60,694 nucleotides of DNA from JAVJSU01 sp040219275 (GTDB taxonomy: Bacteria > Chloroflexota > Anaerolineae > Aggregatilineales > Phototrophicaceae). The position numbers and the translations under genes were made by a program. Numbering within the stretch: the first letter of the stretch is position 1; each line of letters starts with the position of its first letter. The DNA is taken from positions 1 through 60,694 of the forward strand of contig JAVJSU010000063.1 in assembly GCA_040219275.1 (NCBI GenBank), given 5' to 3'. The notes below the pieces were generated by a model that did not search any database, was not told the DNA's origin, and was given only the letters and a program-made list of their open reading frames with translations. Of the stretch, positions 1-8,680 are shown in pieces.

Positions 1-105
1 CCCTGCTGAAGCAGGCTATCCTTCCCATACGTTTGTGAGAATAGCCCACTTCAGTGGGGTTTCTAAAATCGTTGTAGCATTGGGGTTTAAGCCCAATGTG
101 GAAAA
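1..105 (+). repeat. Three-hairpin intergenic repeat module (left edge, truncated)
   Basis: Holds three short hairpins in fixed order. Hairpin A is CCCTGCTGAAGCAGG. Hairpin B is CCCACTTCAGTGGGG, followed by TTT. Hairpin C is GCATTGGGGTTTAAGCCCAAT. The same order, spacing and tetraloop-like centres recur at 19600, 57470 and, inverted, at 60592. The window starts inside hairpin A, so any upstream part is missing. Modules of this kind are typical of REP/BIME elements mobilised by RAYT transposases, and one such transposase is at 32398. Confidence 0.85.
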
Positions 106-169
106 AATTCGACAAAACGATGAAATACCTACCCTTGAAAGGATCTGGGGGCGAGGGGGAAATAACATC

Positions 170-871
170 TTACTTCTTCCCCGTCTCGAACTTCGTCTTG
201 AATTCACGCACGGCAATCGCTGGCAACGTATCGGCTTGTTTGGCGACATACGCGCCAACAACATCACGATGTTTCTTGATCGCCTCGCGCAAAATCCACG
301 AAATGGCTTTAGTAATCAGCTTGTCGCCTTCGTGCTTCAGGCGCTCTACGTTCTCTAGCGCGGTGGTTATCAGACGACTGTCCTCACTGTCGCGCACCGG
401 CTTGATGAGCAACACCAGACTTGCCCGCCGATGTTGAATTGTCTCACGCTGAGACAGGTCGATCAAAAAGGGTCGCCACGCATCCCACCGTACGAGCACT
501 TCCGCCGCCGTATAATTTGATTGGCATGTTGTATCAATCTCGCGCCAGCCCTCTAGCTGGTTAATCCATTCATCCAGCACAATTAACGGCAACATCTGGC
601 GAAAATTCTTGTACTCACCGAGCAAAAATCCAGCAAACGAACGCTCATCAACCGACTCGCCGCGATAGAGTGCGGTCAACAAACTTTCCCAATCGGCATA
701 AGTCAGGTCGGGATGTGCGCCAATCCATGTTTTTACGAAACCGCGCATGGTCGGGTTGCTTAAGCCGTAATGTTTGTGTGATGAGCCACTCGCATCCGTT
801 CCGTCGGTGGGTTTATCCGCTGGATGGGAGTGGATGAAGTCTCGAAAATCTTGCGCGTAGTCGTCAGTCAT
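170..871 (-). CDS. DNA alkylation repair protein, AlkD-like DNA glycosylase
   Basis: The 233-residue protein resembles the HEAT-like-repeat DNA glycosylases of the AlkC/AlkD family, which remove N3- and N7-alkylated bases. Supporting sequence is the W-R-E-I-D-T-T-C-Q-S stretch near residue 110, the nearby VRWDAW, and the late helix KAISWILREAIKKH near residue 195. These fit the tryptophan/aspartate positions used for base recognition in AlkD. Length fits the family (220-240). It is a soluble cytoplasmic protein and appears monocistronic. Its start is the ATG at 871. The 3' end is 65 bases from the repeat module at the window edge. The family call is firm; the exact substrate is inferred. Confidence 0.85.
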   Translation of the reverse strand: MTDDYAQDFRDFIHSHPADKPTDGTDASGSSHKHYGLSNPTMRGFVKTWIGAHPDLTYADWESLLTALYRGESVDERSFAGFLLGEYKNFRQMLPLIVLDEWINQLEGWREIDTTCQSNYTAAEVLVRWDAWRPFLIDLSQRETIQHRRASLVLLIKPVRDSEDSRLITTALENVERLKHEGDKLITKAISWILREAIKKHRDVVGAYVAKQADTLPAIAVREFKTKFETGKK

Positions 872-959
872 AGTCTACTTTCTGGATTAAGTGATCTATG
901 AAACAGTGAGCCACTAATGAGCGATAGAGTTTAAAGTAAACGGAAAGCAATCTGCGGCA

Positions 960-1526
960 TCAGGTTTCGCTAAAGTTGTCGAAAATCTGCTTTTTGGCGC
1001 TTTCATAGGCTTCTTGAGTGATGAAACCCTGTTGCCTCAGCTTGTTCAACGCATCAAACTGTTGTTGACCGCTAGCGGTGAGCGTAGCAGGTGTGCTTTG
1101 CGTCATCTCGCTAGATAGCTGGCGCATCTGTTCATAACTTTGTTGAAGCGCCTCTTGCATCGCTGGTCCTGTTTCACCCATCATGCCCTGTTTCACCGCA
1201 ACGTAAAATGGCAAAAGCATCAACAGTCCGCCCAGAAAAAATACACCGAAAGCGTAATGGGCGGGTCTTCGCAGGACACTGTCGACATCGCGCTCACGTC
1301 CGGTTCCGTCTACACAGCGAAAATGTGTTTCGTTAACGCCGTCAAAAGATTGGTAATCATATTCCATCGTTTCTCCCGCTTCACATGCCAGTGCCTGATG
1401 TAGCGGTTTCAACACCGGTACAAACAAATGCAAATCCGTGTTGGGTAGAATCAATATGGGGATGATGATAGCCGATGCCCCGCACATCAACAGCAAAGCA
1501 AGAATACTTACGATTCCGCGCCACAT
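960..1526 (-). CDS. Membrane protein with C-terminal SHOCT-like domain
   Basis: 188 residues with two hydrophobic membrane segments, at about 5-27 and 92-112. They enclose a probably extracytoplasmic loop that has three cysteines. The C-terminal 35 residues (QQFDALNKLRQQGFI then TQEAYESAKKQIF) match the SHOCT pattern, a short helical domain found at the ends of many bacterial proteins and thought to mediate oligomerisation. The first coding bases lie 430 bases upstream of the end of the AI-2E permease gene on the same strand, so the two could share a transcript (about 70 bases apart). Function is unknown. Confidence 0.7.
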   Translation of the reverse strand: MWRGIVSILALLLMCGASAIIIPILILPNTDLHLFVPVLKPLHQALACEAGETMEYDYQSFDGVNETHFRCVDGTGRERDVDSVLRRPAHYAFGVFFLGGLLMLLPFYVAVKQGMMGETGPAMQEALQQSYEQMRQLSSEMTQSTPATLTASGQQQFDALNKLRQQGFITQEAYESAKKQIFDNFSET

Positions 1527-1597
1527 AACCCTACTCCTATATTAACTGCTTCAATCAAATCTCTACTTACAACAGTTGCATGTGACGAATGGGTTTT

Positions 1598-2959
1598 TTA
1601 TTCGGGCGCTTCCTCTGGTTCGGTTTCTTCCGGCGCTCTGGATTGCTCTATGTCGTCGTTCAAAATGATGATGCCATCTTTATTTTGCTGTAGCCGTGCA
1701 GACCAACCCCGCTTGCCGAGCATATCATAGACGTAAAGTTCCTGCACCACAGACACGATAATCGCCAATATTGGCACTGCCAGCAAAATCCCATAAAAAC
1801 CGAGCGTCACCGCCGCGATCAACTGGAAGGGCAGGAGGATACCCGCAGGCAAATTGAGTTGTCGGCGCATGATATTCGGCGTGACCAAACTGCCTTCGGA
1901 TTGTTGAACCACCCAATACAAAATCGCCGCAGGGATGACCCTGACCGGATCAACCGCCGCCGTGAAGATCAAAATGGGGAACAAGCCAATATAATAGCCA
2001 ACATTCGGGATGATGGTCGCCACACCGGCAATCACACCCAGCGCGAACGCATTCGGGATTTGTAATAACACCCCCAGCACCAGCGTCGTACCGATAGTGG
2101 TATAGGTGATCGAGATGGATAATCCACCCATCCACGCGGTTACATCTTTGCGGATTTCGTTGATAATCTGGACGACGCGTGCTTCCCGCGCTTTCGGCAC
2201 AACCGCGATAATCGGGCGATAATATACCAGCGGATCGGCGATCAAATAGCCGGTGATGAGGATAATCAGGATCAAATTCGCCAGCAAACTCCCCACCACA
2301 TTGCCGATGCCACCGATGATCGGCAGGGCGGAATTGACGATACTCGTGACGTTCAGCGTGCTCAGGTCTAATCTGCGCGTACCGTCATTCGATGTCGTTG
2401 TCGTCGGCGTTGTGGGGCGATCCGGAATGGTTTCTGTCGTATCTTGCGTTTCCGTCCCGGTATCGGTGGTGTCTGTCATTTCGGTTGCATCGCCCGTGAC
2501 GGCATCAATCACCTCAGCTGTATCGCCGGAGAAAATACTGCTCAAGTCGTTATTCAGCAGATTGTTATAATCCTCTAGCGTGAACTCCGGTAAGATTTGA
2601 CCCACCGTTTCATTCCGTTCACGCAGATCGCCATAAGACTCCACCGCAGACTCCGCCGCAGACGGCAACGAGTTGACCAGATTCGTAAACTGATTCACAA
2701 ATGGCGGGATGACGATGGCGGCAATCAACACCATGACCACCACGATGAGGCTTAATGTGCTCAATGCGGAAAGACTACGGGGCATTCCCATCCGCTCAAA
2801 GCGCCCCATCAGAGAATTCAACCCGACGGAAAGCACCCAGCAGAAAAACACGGTCAGCAGAATGGACTTGAGTTCGATCATCGCGCTGAGGATAAAGACC
2901 GAGACAAAAATAACCACTACGACGGTAATGGTGCGCCGCAAAAATTCACCGAAATTCAT
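1598..2959 (-). CDS. AI-2E family transporter (PerM/TqsA-like permease)
   Basis: About 453 residues with seven or eight membrane helices and the family signature in the C-terminal half (VATIIPNVGYYIG, VQQSEGSLVTPNIM, LPFQLIAAVTLGFYGILLAVP). Family members export small molecules, autoinducer-2 or cations, driven by ion gradients. The start is placed at the ATG at 2959 because AGGA lies five bases before it; a GTG four codons upstream overlaps that ribosome site. A low-complexity Thr/Asp stretch near residues 150-185 (TDTTDTGTETQDTTE followed by TTPTTTT) interrupts the normally short central loop and is not a family feature. The tail is rich in glutamate and proline. Confidence 0.88.
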   Translation of the reverse strand: MNFGEFLRRTITVVVVIFVSVFILSAMIELKSILLTVFFCWVLSVGLNSLMGRFERMGMPRSLSALSTLSLIVVVMVLIAAIVIPPFVNQFTNLVNSLPSAAESAVESYGDLRERNETVGQILPEFTLEDYNNLLNNDLSSIFSGDTAEVIDAVTGDATEMTDTTDTGTETQDTTETIPDRPTTPTTTTSNDGTRRLDLSTLNVTSIVNSALPIIGGIGNVVGSLLANLILIILITGYLIADPLVYYRPIIAVVPKAREARVVQIINEIRKDVTAWMGGLSISITYTTIGTTLVLGVLLQIPNAFALGVIAGVATIIPNVGYYIGLFPILIFTAAVDPVRVIPAAILYWVVQQSEGSLVTPNIMRRQLNLPAGILLPFQLIAAVTLGFYGILLAVPILAIIVSVVQELYVYDMLGKRGWSARLQQNKDGIIILNDDIEQSRAPEETEPEEAPE

Positions 2960-3185
2960 AATGTTCCTCACAAGCGTGTGATAAGTGGCTATATAAGGTT
3001 GATTTTATGCGACTTTTCACATTACGACAAAGTTCTCATGTCGGCGCGAATCCGCAATACATACTCTACAACCCCAACGTCAATGAATTGTTATGCGACG
3101 CGTAAGAATTAAATGTCGAGTAGGGTAATGATACGCGATTTGCGCCACTATGTTACACTCTTTGTTTTACGGAACTTCAAACCCT

Positions 3186-3854
3186 ATGACCACCTTAGAA
3201 ATCGCAGTCACAGAATTAGAAGATGCCTCTGCCTCAGCGTTGGGCGAGGCAGATAGCGTTGAATTGAGTATTGATCTGCACCGGGATGGCTTAACCCCTC
3301 CGATGCCGCTTGTCCATGAGGTGCGTCATCAAGTTGCGATTGATGTGCATGTGATTATCCGTCCGCATGACCGCGATTTTATTTACACACCGGACGAAAT
3401 AGAAGGCATTTTGAGCACAGCCCACACCCTGAACGAAACCACCATAACTGGCATCGTTTTCGGCGCACACTTGCCGGATAGTCGCTTTGATGTTGACCTC
3501 GTCAAACGCGTCCGTGATGCCGCGCCTAATCTGCAATTCACACTGCACCGTGCGCTCGATTCGTGCCGCAATCCTGAAGAAGCACTCGACGCGCTACAGG
3601 GGACGATTGACCGCGCCTTAACATCCGGTCCGGCGAAAACCGCGTGGGAGGGTAGGGCGGGACTGAAAAAATGGGTGGATGCGTTCGGCACAAAAATCGA
3701 CTTCATCGCGGCGGGGAGCGTGACCCTCGCGCAATTGCCGGCATTGGTCACCGAAACGGGAGTCTCAGGCATCCATTGCGGGAGCGCGGCACGCATCAAT
3801 GGGGAAGTTAGTTGGGAGCAGGTTAAGCGCCTGAAAACGGCGATGTCGTCTTAA
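3186..3854 (+). CDS. cutC: CutC family copper homeostasis protein
   Basis: About 222 residues of TIM-barrel type. Recognisable parts are the early LEIAVTELEDASAS, GEADSVELSIDL, the I-R-P-H-D-R-D-F-I-Y block (family IRPRGGDF-Y), FTLHRALD and the late VSGIHCGSAA. CutC is a cytoplasmic protein linked to copper tolerance; its biochemical activity is still debated. The start chosen is the ATG at 3186, where family similarity begins; the reading frame stays open 36 bases further up. The stop overlaps the 3' end of the convergent Crp/Fnr gene by four bases. Confidence 0.87.
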   Translation: MTTLEIAVTELEDASASALGEADSVELSIDLHRDGLTPPMPLVHEVRHQVAIDVHVIIRPHDRDFIYTPDEIEGILSTAHTLNETTITGIVFGAHLPDSRFDVDLVKRVRDAAPNLQFTLHRALDSCRNPEEALDALQGTIDRALTSGPAKTAWEGRAGLKKWVDAFGTKIDFIAAGSVTLAQLPALVTETGVSGIHCGSAARINGEVSWEQVKRLKTAMSS

Positions 3855-4519
3855 ACCGTCAACTCACACAGCGCCGATCTATCGAGGATGCGTACCATCG
3901 GGTAGCCCGCGCTAATCGCCCCCATTTCAACCAGTTCTTTCAGCACCCGGTTCAGGTGGCGAGGAGTCGTGCCGAGCAATGACGCGAGCGTTTCCTTTTC
4001 CGGCAACAAAATCACGCTGTCTTCATTATAAGTCGGGTGCGCCAGCATATAGACAGTCAGCCGATTTATCACGGGCAGAAGTTGGTTCATTTGCAGGGTA
4101 TTCGTCTTATACAATTTCTCTCGCAGTTGATCCAGCAGAAAGCGCAAAAAACGCGGATCATCCGCCCCATAGCGATGCACATACGTGCGGGAAATCCCCA
4201 GCATGACCGTTTCCCGCGTGGCGATGACGTTACTATTGATGGTTTCCGTGCTCAGAATCTCCAGATCACCAATCGCGGCGAACGGCTCCGAGACGGCAAA
4301 AACCGCCAGCTTGCCATTGAGATGATAATGGTTGCATTGCACCTGTCCCTCCACCAGAAAATAGAGGACATGCTGTTCTTCTTCCTCTATATACACGTTG
4401 GTATACGGGCGAAAATGGAACAATTGCAAATAACGCAACAGATTTTCGTTTAGAAATCGCGCCATTTCAAATTGGGAAACATACTGCTGAATCGTCTTGT
4501 CAGAATGTGCGACGTGCAT
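3851..4519 (-). CDS. Crp/Fnr family transcriptional regulator (YeiL-like)
   Basis: A cNMP-binding-type jelly roll occupies roughly residues 20-140 (VLYFLVEGQVQCNHY, FAAIGDLEIL). It is followed by a dimerisation helix and a C-terminal winged helix with the recognition region LASLLGTTPRHLNRVLKELVE. The arrangement resembles E. coli YeiL. The arginine-serine pair that binds cAMP in CRP is not obvious, so the effector is unknown. The ATG at 4519 has GGAGGG six bases upstream, which favours it over the TTG at 4525. A perfect 14-bp palindrome at 4580-4593, between this gene and the divergent small gene, is a natural candidate for its operator. Confidence 0.88.
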   Translation of the reverse strand: MHVAHSDKTIQQYVSQFEMARFLNENLLRYLQLFHFRPYTNVYIEEEEQHVLYFLVEGQVQCNHYHLNGKLAVFAVSEPFAAIGDLEILSTETINSNVIATRETVMLGISRTYVHRYGADDPRFLRFLLDQLREKLYKTNTLQMNQLLPVINRLTVYMLAHPTYNEDSVILLPEKETLASLLGTTPRHLNRVLKELVEMGAISAGYPMVRILDRSALCELTV

Positions 4520-4579
4520 CGCCAACCCTCCGCTTATTTGTGCTTGCGTCTAGTGTACCGTAATCCGCCCAAAAAGCTG

Positions 4580-4593
4580 AGGACATATGTCCT
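4580..4593. promoter_or_regulatory. Perfect 14-bp palindrome, candidate Crp/Fnr operator
   Basis: AGGACATATGTCCT is perfectly symmetric. It sits 61 bases upstream of the regulator start at 4519 and 71 bases upstream of the divergent start at 4664. Placement between divergent genes and size fit a dimeric regulator. Assignment to the neighbouring Crp/Fnr protein is inference. Confidence 0.5.
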
Positions 4594-4663
4594 TGAGGCG
4601 AAATTCAGATCGTCGTATGCTGTACATCATGAACGAATAACGGATATTACAAAGGAACAAACC

Positions 4664-4852
4664 ATGTTTTTCAAACTTACAACGCAAGAAATGCGCCGTC
4701 AACACAATCTACCGTTTGAGGTCGTCACCATGCCAGCGCCTGACGTTGACGAAAAAGTAACGCTTCGCCAATCCACAATCGAACGCATCGCACAGGGCAA
4801 CGCCATCGCCGAAGCCGAGCAGATCGCCTATCGCAAATGGCGTGGATATTAG
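4664..4852 (+). CDS. Small hypothetical protein, 62 residues
   Basis: Starts at an ATG preceded by AAAGGA at a good distance; the longer open frame upstream has no such signal. The product is hydrophilic (MFFKLTTQEMRRQHNLPFEV, then a helical charged tail ending EAEQIAYRKWRGY). It has no signal peptide or membrane segment, and I do not recognise a family. It is divergent from the Crp/Fnr regulator across the palindrome at 4580, so it may be a target of that regulator. Confidence 0.6.
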   Translation: MFFKLTTQEMRRQHNLPFEVVTMPAPDVDEKVTLRQSTIERIAQGNAIAEAEQIAYRKWRGY

Positions 4853-4884
4853 GGTGATTGGTCGACTATGAGGAATAAACTCAC

Positions 4885-4918
4885 AAAAAAAATCCCCTTC
4901 GCCTAAGAGCGGAAGGGG
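4885..4918 (-). terminator. Intrinsic terminator of the STAS-like gene at 4943
   Basis: Read on the minus strand, a seven-base-pair stem (CCCCTTC with GAAGGGG) is followed by ATTTTTTTT. It lies 25 bases past the stop codon of the gene at 4943. Confidence 0.8.
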
Positions 4919-4942
4919 AAATGGTGTTGAAGGCGGTTCGGG

Positions 4943-5389
4943 TTAATCTTCTACCGGCAATTCCACCGTTTTTGGCGTTTGGTCTTTCGCCAGTTCCAAC
5001 CACTTGAGTGCGGGCTTATCATCGGTAAACAGCATAGCGCGTAGACCAAATGGACGGTAAGTGTCTATAAATTCTTTGATATTTAGCATCGCCATAGCAC
5101 GTGGTGGAACAACTACCGCCCAATGTTGCCATCCAGCTTCCAGCACTTGAGGGAACCAGATCGTCTTTGCCCACTCTGTATCAGCTTCTGGCAAAACGGC
5201 ATTCATCCGATCATCAGACAGCCATTTGTGTGCCCCATATTTTCTAAAAACCTCTAGCCCTTCGTTTAGAACTTCACGAAAAACTACACCCTGTACGGTT
5301 CGATGAAAAACATGGTGTACGATTTTAGTATCGGGATGATACATCAGGGTAGCGTGTTCGTTATCCAGGATTATTTGTGTCGTGTCCAT
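4943..5389 (-). CDS. STAS/SpoIIAA-like single-domain protein (1 of 5)
   Basis: 148 residues. The alternating short hydrophobic strands and helices (HHVFHRTVQGVVFREVL, HKWLSDDRMNAVL, HWAVVVPPRAMAML, KPALKWLEL) fit the STAS / SEC14-like fold often annotated in this size class. The first strand-turn and the final helix correspond to those of the four other similar proteins in the window (6447, 34916, 46959, 47718). No serine or threonine phosphorylation site of the SpoIIAA type is obvious. It is transcribed alone, with AAGGA before the ATG and its own terminator. The fold assignment is by pattern only. Confidence 0.5.
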   Translation of the reverse strand: MDTTQIILDNEHATLMYHPDTKIVHHVFHRTVQGVVFREVLNEGLEVFRKYGAHKWLSDDRMNAVLPEADTEWAKTIWFPQVLEAGWQHWAVVVPPRAMAMLNIKEFIDTYRPFGLRAMLFTDDKPALKWLELAKDQTPKTVELPVED

Positions 5390-5595
5390 GAGCCGTGTAT
5401 CCTTTATTTGAAATGTTAGTTAATGACGATACTAAAATATTACGTTATATTTTTACCATGGATAATTAAGGTTTTGCTCATTTGTGAATCACGTTCCAGA
5501 TGAGTCCTCATTGATGCTATCTAAAACACACTGATGCTATACTTATGCGTATCGAATAGGGACCGTCTTCAACAGATGACAAGTTGACATAGAAT

Positions 5596-6084
5596 ATGAC
5601 CACAAACACGCTCGCAGAAGCCATCAAGTTACGCGAAGCAGGGCAGTATGAACAGGCGCACCGAATTTTGCAGGCGCTCCACACCGCCGCGCCGGACGAT
5701 CCACAGGTGAATTTTCAGCTTGCGTGGTGGCATGATGCACAGGGTTTAGAAAACGATGCCGTGCCGTTTTATGAGAAAGCCATCGCCAACGGGCTTAAAG
5801 ATGAAGAACGACGCGGCGCAATGCTCGGTTTGGGCAGTACCTATCGCTGTTTGGGGCGTTATGATGATGCGGTGCGGATTTTGCGCGATGGCATGACCGA
5901 ATTTCCGGAGGCAGGGGAGTTCCCTATATTTTTAGCGATGGCGCTGTATAACACAGGCGAACATCACGAAGCCATGACCATGCTCCTGAAAATCATTCTG
6001 GATACCACCACCGACGCGGATATTTTGAGTTATCGGAAAGCGATTGCCTTCTACCACGACAAACTCGATGAAACATGGATTTAA
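5596..6084 (+). CDS. Tetratricopeptide repeat protein
   Basis: 162 residues made almost entirely of TPR helices: LREAGQYEQAHRILQAL, LAWWHDAQGLENDAVPFYEKA, GLGSTYRCLGRYDDAVRILR, LAMALYNTGEHHEAMTMLL. The arrangement matches the TPR_5-type small proteins found alone in many bacteria. It is a soluble protein-protein interaction scaffold; the partner is unknown. No clear ribosome site precedes the ATG, so a leaderless or weakly initiated message is possible. It is followed by a symmetric stem-loop shared with the convergent gene. Confidence 0.8.
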   Translation: MTTNTLAEAIKLREAGQYEQAHRILQALHTAAPDDPQVNFQLAWWHDAQGLENDAVPFYEKAIANGLKDEERRGAMLGLGSTYRCLGRYDDAVRILRDGMTEFPEAGEFPIFLAMALYNTGEHHEAMTMLLKIILDTTTDADILSYRKAIAFYHDKLDETWI

Positions 6085-6118
6085 GGATTGATCATAACCA
6101 CTTTATTTCAATCGCTTT

Positions 6119-6152
6119 TTTATTGCGTCTACCTCCAATTAGACGCAATAAA
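6119..6152. terminator. 12-bp perfect stem-loop between convergent genes
   Basis: TTTATTGCGTCT and its exact complement AGACGCAATAAA flank a ten-base loop. T-rich sequence precedes it and A-rich sequence follows, so it could end transcription in both directions, mainly for the TPR gene. Confidence 0.65.
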
Positions 6153-6315
6153 ATATAGACTGATTTTTCGACTTATCGAGGCTACACAGATCGACTTCAC
6201 ACAAACAGACATGATGGCTGTTTAAACTAAGCGGAAGTGGTCAAGTTTCAACGACAGTTCAAATGCTGGATGCGCTTATGCGAATTTATGATTGCTCAAA
6301 ATCTGCGGACACTAG

Positions 6316-6348
6316 AAAAAAAAGAGCGCCTCCAACGATGAAAGCGCT
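6316..6348 (-). terminator. Intrinsic terminator of the STAS-like gene at 6447
   Basis: On the minus strand a five-pair AGCGC/GCGCT stem is followed by CTTTTTTTT, about 100 bases after the stop codon at 6447. The rest of the 6085-6446 gap shows no gene. Confidence 0.6.
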
Positions 6349-6446
6349 AACGTGAACTCGTTTTGCATTCGGGTTGGGATAAAAATTTCGACGATCCCCC
6401 TACCCCGATTTTGAACTTCGTCTAAAAAACCAGATTTTGAAATCGG

Positions 6447-6842
6447 TTAATTTTCGACTGATTCTGCATAGGCAACGGAATCTAACGCATCATCAACCGT
6501 GTCAAACCACAAAATTTTCGCGGTACCCATCGAATTTAGCACACTGGAGATCATTCTCGCGCTTCGATTTGATCCGACTACGAGCCATTGATTAAAGTTT
6601 TGCTGACGACTAATGCGTAGCGAATTGTTAATTGTGACCTGTAATGGAAACGCTGGATCGGCACGAATATCAACAATCACGTAGATCGGCGCATCGGTTG
6701 ATTGAATTTTATCTGTCAAGGATTCATAAGCACGGATCACGGTTGAGGTATTAGGTTTGGATCCCCAGCGCATCTCGAATACACCTTTGACGACATGCGT
6801 GATAATTTCAACATCGGTATAGTGAACGTCTGGTGTAGGCAT
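6447..6842 (-). CDS. STAS/SpoIIAA-like single-domain protein (2 of 5)
   Basis: 131 residues, preceded by AAGGA seven bases before the ATG. Strand-helix pattern: YTDVEIITHVVKGVF, IYVIVDIRADPAFPL, FNQWLVVGSNRSARMISSVL, AKILWFDTVDDALDSV. The late F-D-T-V-D-D-A-L-D parallels N-T-L-D-E-A-L at 46959 and K-T-L-D-Q-A-L at 47718, a feature shared by this family of small proteins. A STAS-like fold is inferred. The protein is soluble, without a signal peptide. There is no kinase or RsbS/RsbT-type partner beside it. Confidence 0.5.
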   Translation of the reverse strand: MPTPDVHYTDVEIITHVVKGVFEMRWGSKPNTSTVIRAYESLTDKIQSTDAPIYVIVDIRADPAFPLQVTINNSLRISRQQNFNQWLVVGSNRSARMISSVLNSMGTAKILWFDTVDDALDSVAYAESVEN

Positions 6843-6972
6843 TTTTGATTCCTTATTTAGCGTTTGCTTAAATTCAATAGTTACATTGTAATATAACGCA
6901 ACATTACAGTCAACTGATCTTTATTACGATTTATGAATAAAATATGAAAATTGTCACTCCATAGAATCAAAA

Positions 6973-7005
6973 ATCGCGTTGCCCGTAAAAACCAGACAAC
7001 GCGAT
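6973..7005 (-). terminator. Intrinsic terminator of the copper monooxygenase gene
   Basis: ATCGCGTTG and CAACGCGAT form a nine-pair perfect stem with a 15-base loop. On the minus strand it runs into TTTTTGATT, 36 bases past the stop codon at 7042. Confidence 0.75.
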
Positions 7006-7041
7006 CCAATATAGTAAAACTGCCCTACCCTCATGACCGGA

Positions 7042-8481
7042 TTAAGGCTCTAGCACCATGACGGTTGCAAAGCACATTTCATCCTCTGTGCCTTCGCCCC
7101 ACACCACATACCGGGGATCATCTGCCAGCGTATTGTCCCATGTGCAGGACATCCGCATCACATCCCCGCGATTGATGACGAGTGGCTCCATCAGTTGATA
7201 GCGATCCTGCCAGTGGAAATCCCACGCAGGAATATCCAGCACCATCACGGAATCGTCGGTGTCGGGATTGAGTTCCAGTTCAAAGTGAACGCCCAATTCG
7301 TGCATATGCCCGAACACGCCCATCACGGTCAATGGTAACGGAATAGTATAATCGCAGGACGTGGTCGCATCTTCGCCGACGTTATCAGCATAATCCGCGA
7401 TGGTCTGCCCGCAGGCACGTAACAATGCAGACGGACGTAGTGCAAGTGTAAAATCACCATAAAGCTCCGCGGAACGGGCAATCGCCACATCACGATCACA
7501 CTGTTCGCCTGTCACGCCCGTCGGACACGGAATTTCTACCGGCGCTTGCAATTCAAACGTCAACAGGCGCTGTAAATCACTGTCGCCGTCCGCATATTGC
7601 ATCTTTACGGCGGTTTGATCGGCTTCACGATTGCTCAGCAAATTATAGTGAATTTGAATAATATACGTATCACCCGGTTCTACCCAATAGCCTGTGCCTT
7701 CAGGAAACACGGTTGGGAATGTACCCGGTGTCCATGTGCCGAGGAATTCTTCATCAGAGTTATTGACGTTCGTCCCCGTGTAACACGACCACCCTATCCG
7801 CCCGTCGGCATAATTCAGGCGTTCAATTTCAGCCGTTGCGGAGCTATCCACCAGATAAATAATGCCGTGATGCACCTGAGAGGTCACGTCCGGCAAAAAT
7901 TCGTAGCCCGTCAGGAAAACGGGTGCTTCAATGTCCGGCGTAAAGGCGAAACAGCGATAATCATCATCGACATTTTCTTCCGGCACATAGGGTTCGTCGA
8001 TCTGCAAAGTCTGGTCTGCGCGCACGTCGGAGAGCGCGAACGCCGCTTCCGGTTCGACGTAATCCGCTTCATCGCCCACCGGAGCGCCTGCCGCCGCCCA
8101 TGCCTGAATGACCGCCATTTCGTAATCGCTCAAACTACGATCATGTTCCATCGGGAGGGACGCTTGCGACGGCATCCACGGGGGCATGTAACGAATTCCG
8201 GTTAAATAGGCGAAATCTTCATAGGAATTGAGCACGTCCTCATCGGCGAGCGAAATCTCACCGGAAATTTGCCCTTCTGTGTGGCACGCCATGCAATTAT
8301 CGGCGATGATGGGCTTCACATGCTCGTAAAACGTAGGGGTAAAATCCAAAACAACATCACTGGTTTGTACTTCGTCATCATCATGATCGTCGTCGTCATC
8401 GCCATGTGCCAATAGGATCATACTGCTGGCAACCAGAAGCAGGACGGTGAATAACACGCCTAAATAGCGGACTGTTCTCAT
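7042..8481 (-). CDS. Secreted cytochrome c / PHM-like copper monooxygenase fusion
   Basis: About 479 residues. A signal peptide (MRTVRYLGVLFTVLLLVASS) is followed by an Asp/His-rich stretch (DDDDDHDDDE). Next is a cytochrome-c-like domain with one haem motif, C-M-A-C-H, near residue 63. The C-terminal 300 residues carry the ligand pattern of copper type II ascorbate-dependent monooxygenases: VHHG near 203, IHYN near 275, GHMH near 390 and a methionine in the final 15 residues. In PHM and dopamine beta-hydroxylase these bind the two copper centres. The fusion suggests that the haem domain feeds electrons to copper in place of ascorbate. The ATG at 8481 has GAGGAG before it and is preferred to the GTG at 8502. 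The substrate is unknown. Confidence 0.82.
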   Translation of the reverse strand: MRTVRYLGVLFTVLLLVASSMILLAHGDDDDDHDDDEVQTSDVVLDFTPTFYEHVKPIIADNCMACHTEGQISGEISLADEDVLNSYEDFAYLTGIRYMPPWMPSQASLPMEHDRSLSDYEMAVIQAWAAAGAPVGDEADYVEPEAAFALSDVRADQTLQIDEPYVPEENVDDDYRCFAFTPDIEAPVFLTGYEFLPDVTSQVHHGIIYLVDSSATAEIERLNYADGRIGWSCYTGTNVNNSDEEFLGTWTPGTFPTVFPEGTGYWVEPGDTYIIQIHYNLLSNREADQTAVKMQYADGDSDLQRLLTFELQAPVEIPCPTGVTGEQCDRDVAIARSAELYGDFTLALRPSALLRACGQTIADYADNVGEDATTSCDYTIPLPLTVMGVFGHMHELGVHFELELNPDTDDSVMVLDIPAWDFHWQDRYQLMEPLVINRGDVMRMSCTWDNTLADDPRYVVWGEGTEDEMCFATVMVLEP

Positions 8482-8680
8482 ACAATTACTCCTCGAAAAC
8501 ACTGATTATCTAGTGATACATACGTAAGGGCAAGCGCTTAGTTGCAGATTTTACACAAATTTAACGCCTATGCGGAGCGCCTCCCCTGCCCGCGCAGACC
8601 TCATTGTAAAACTTTTTTCGCGCATGTTACGTAAAGACTCATAAATCAACACAGCATACGCAAACTGTGAGGGGGTCACG

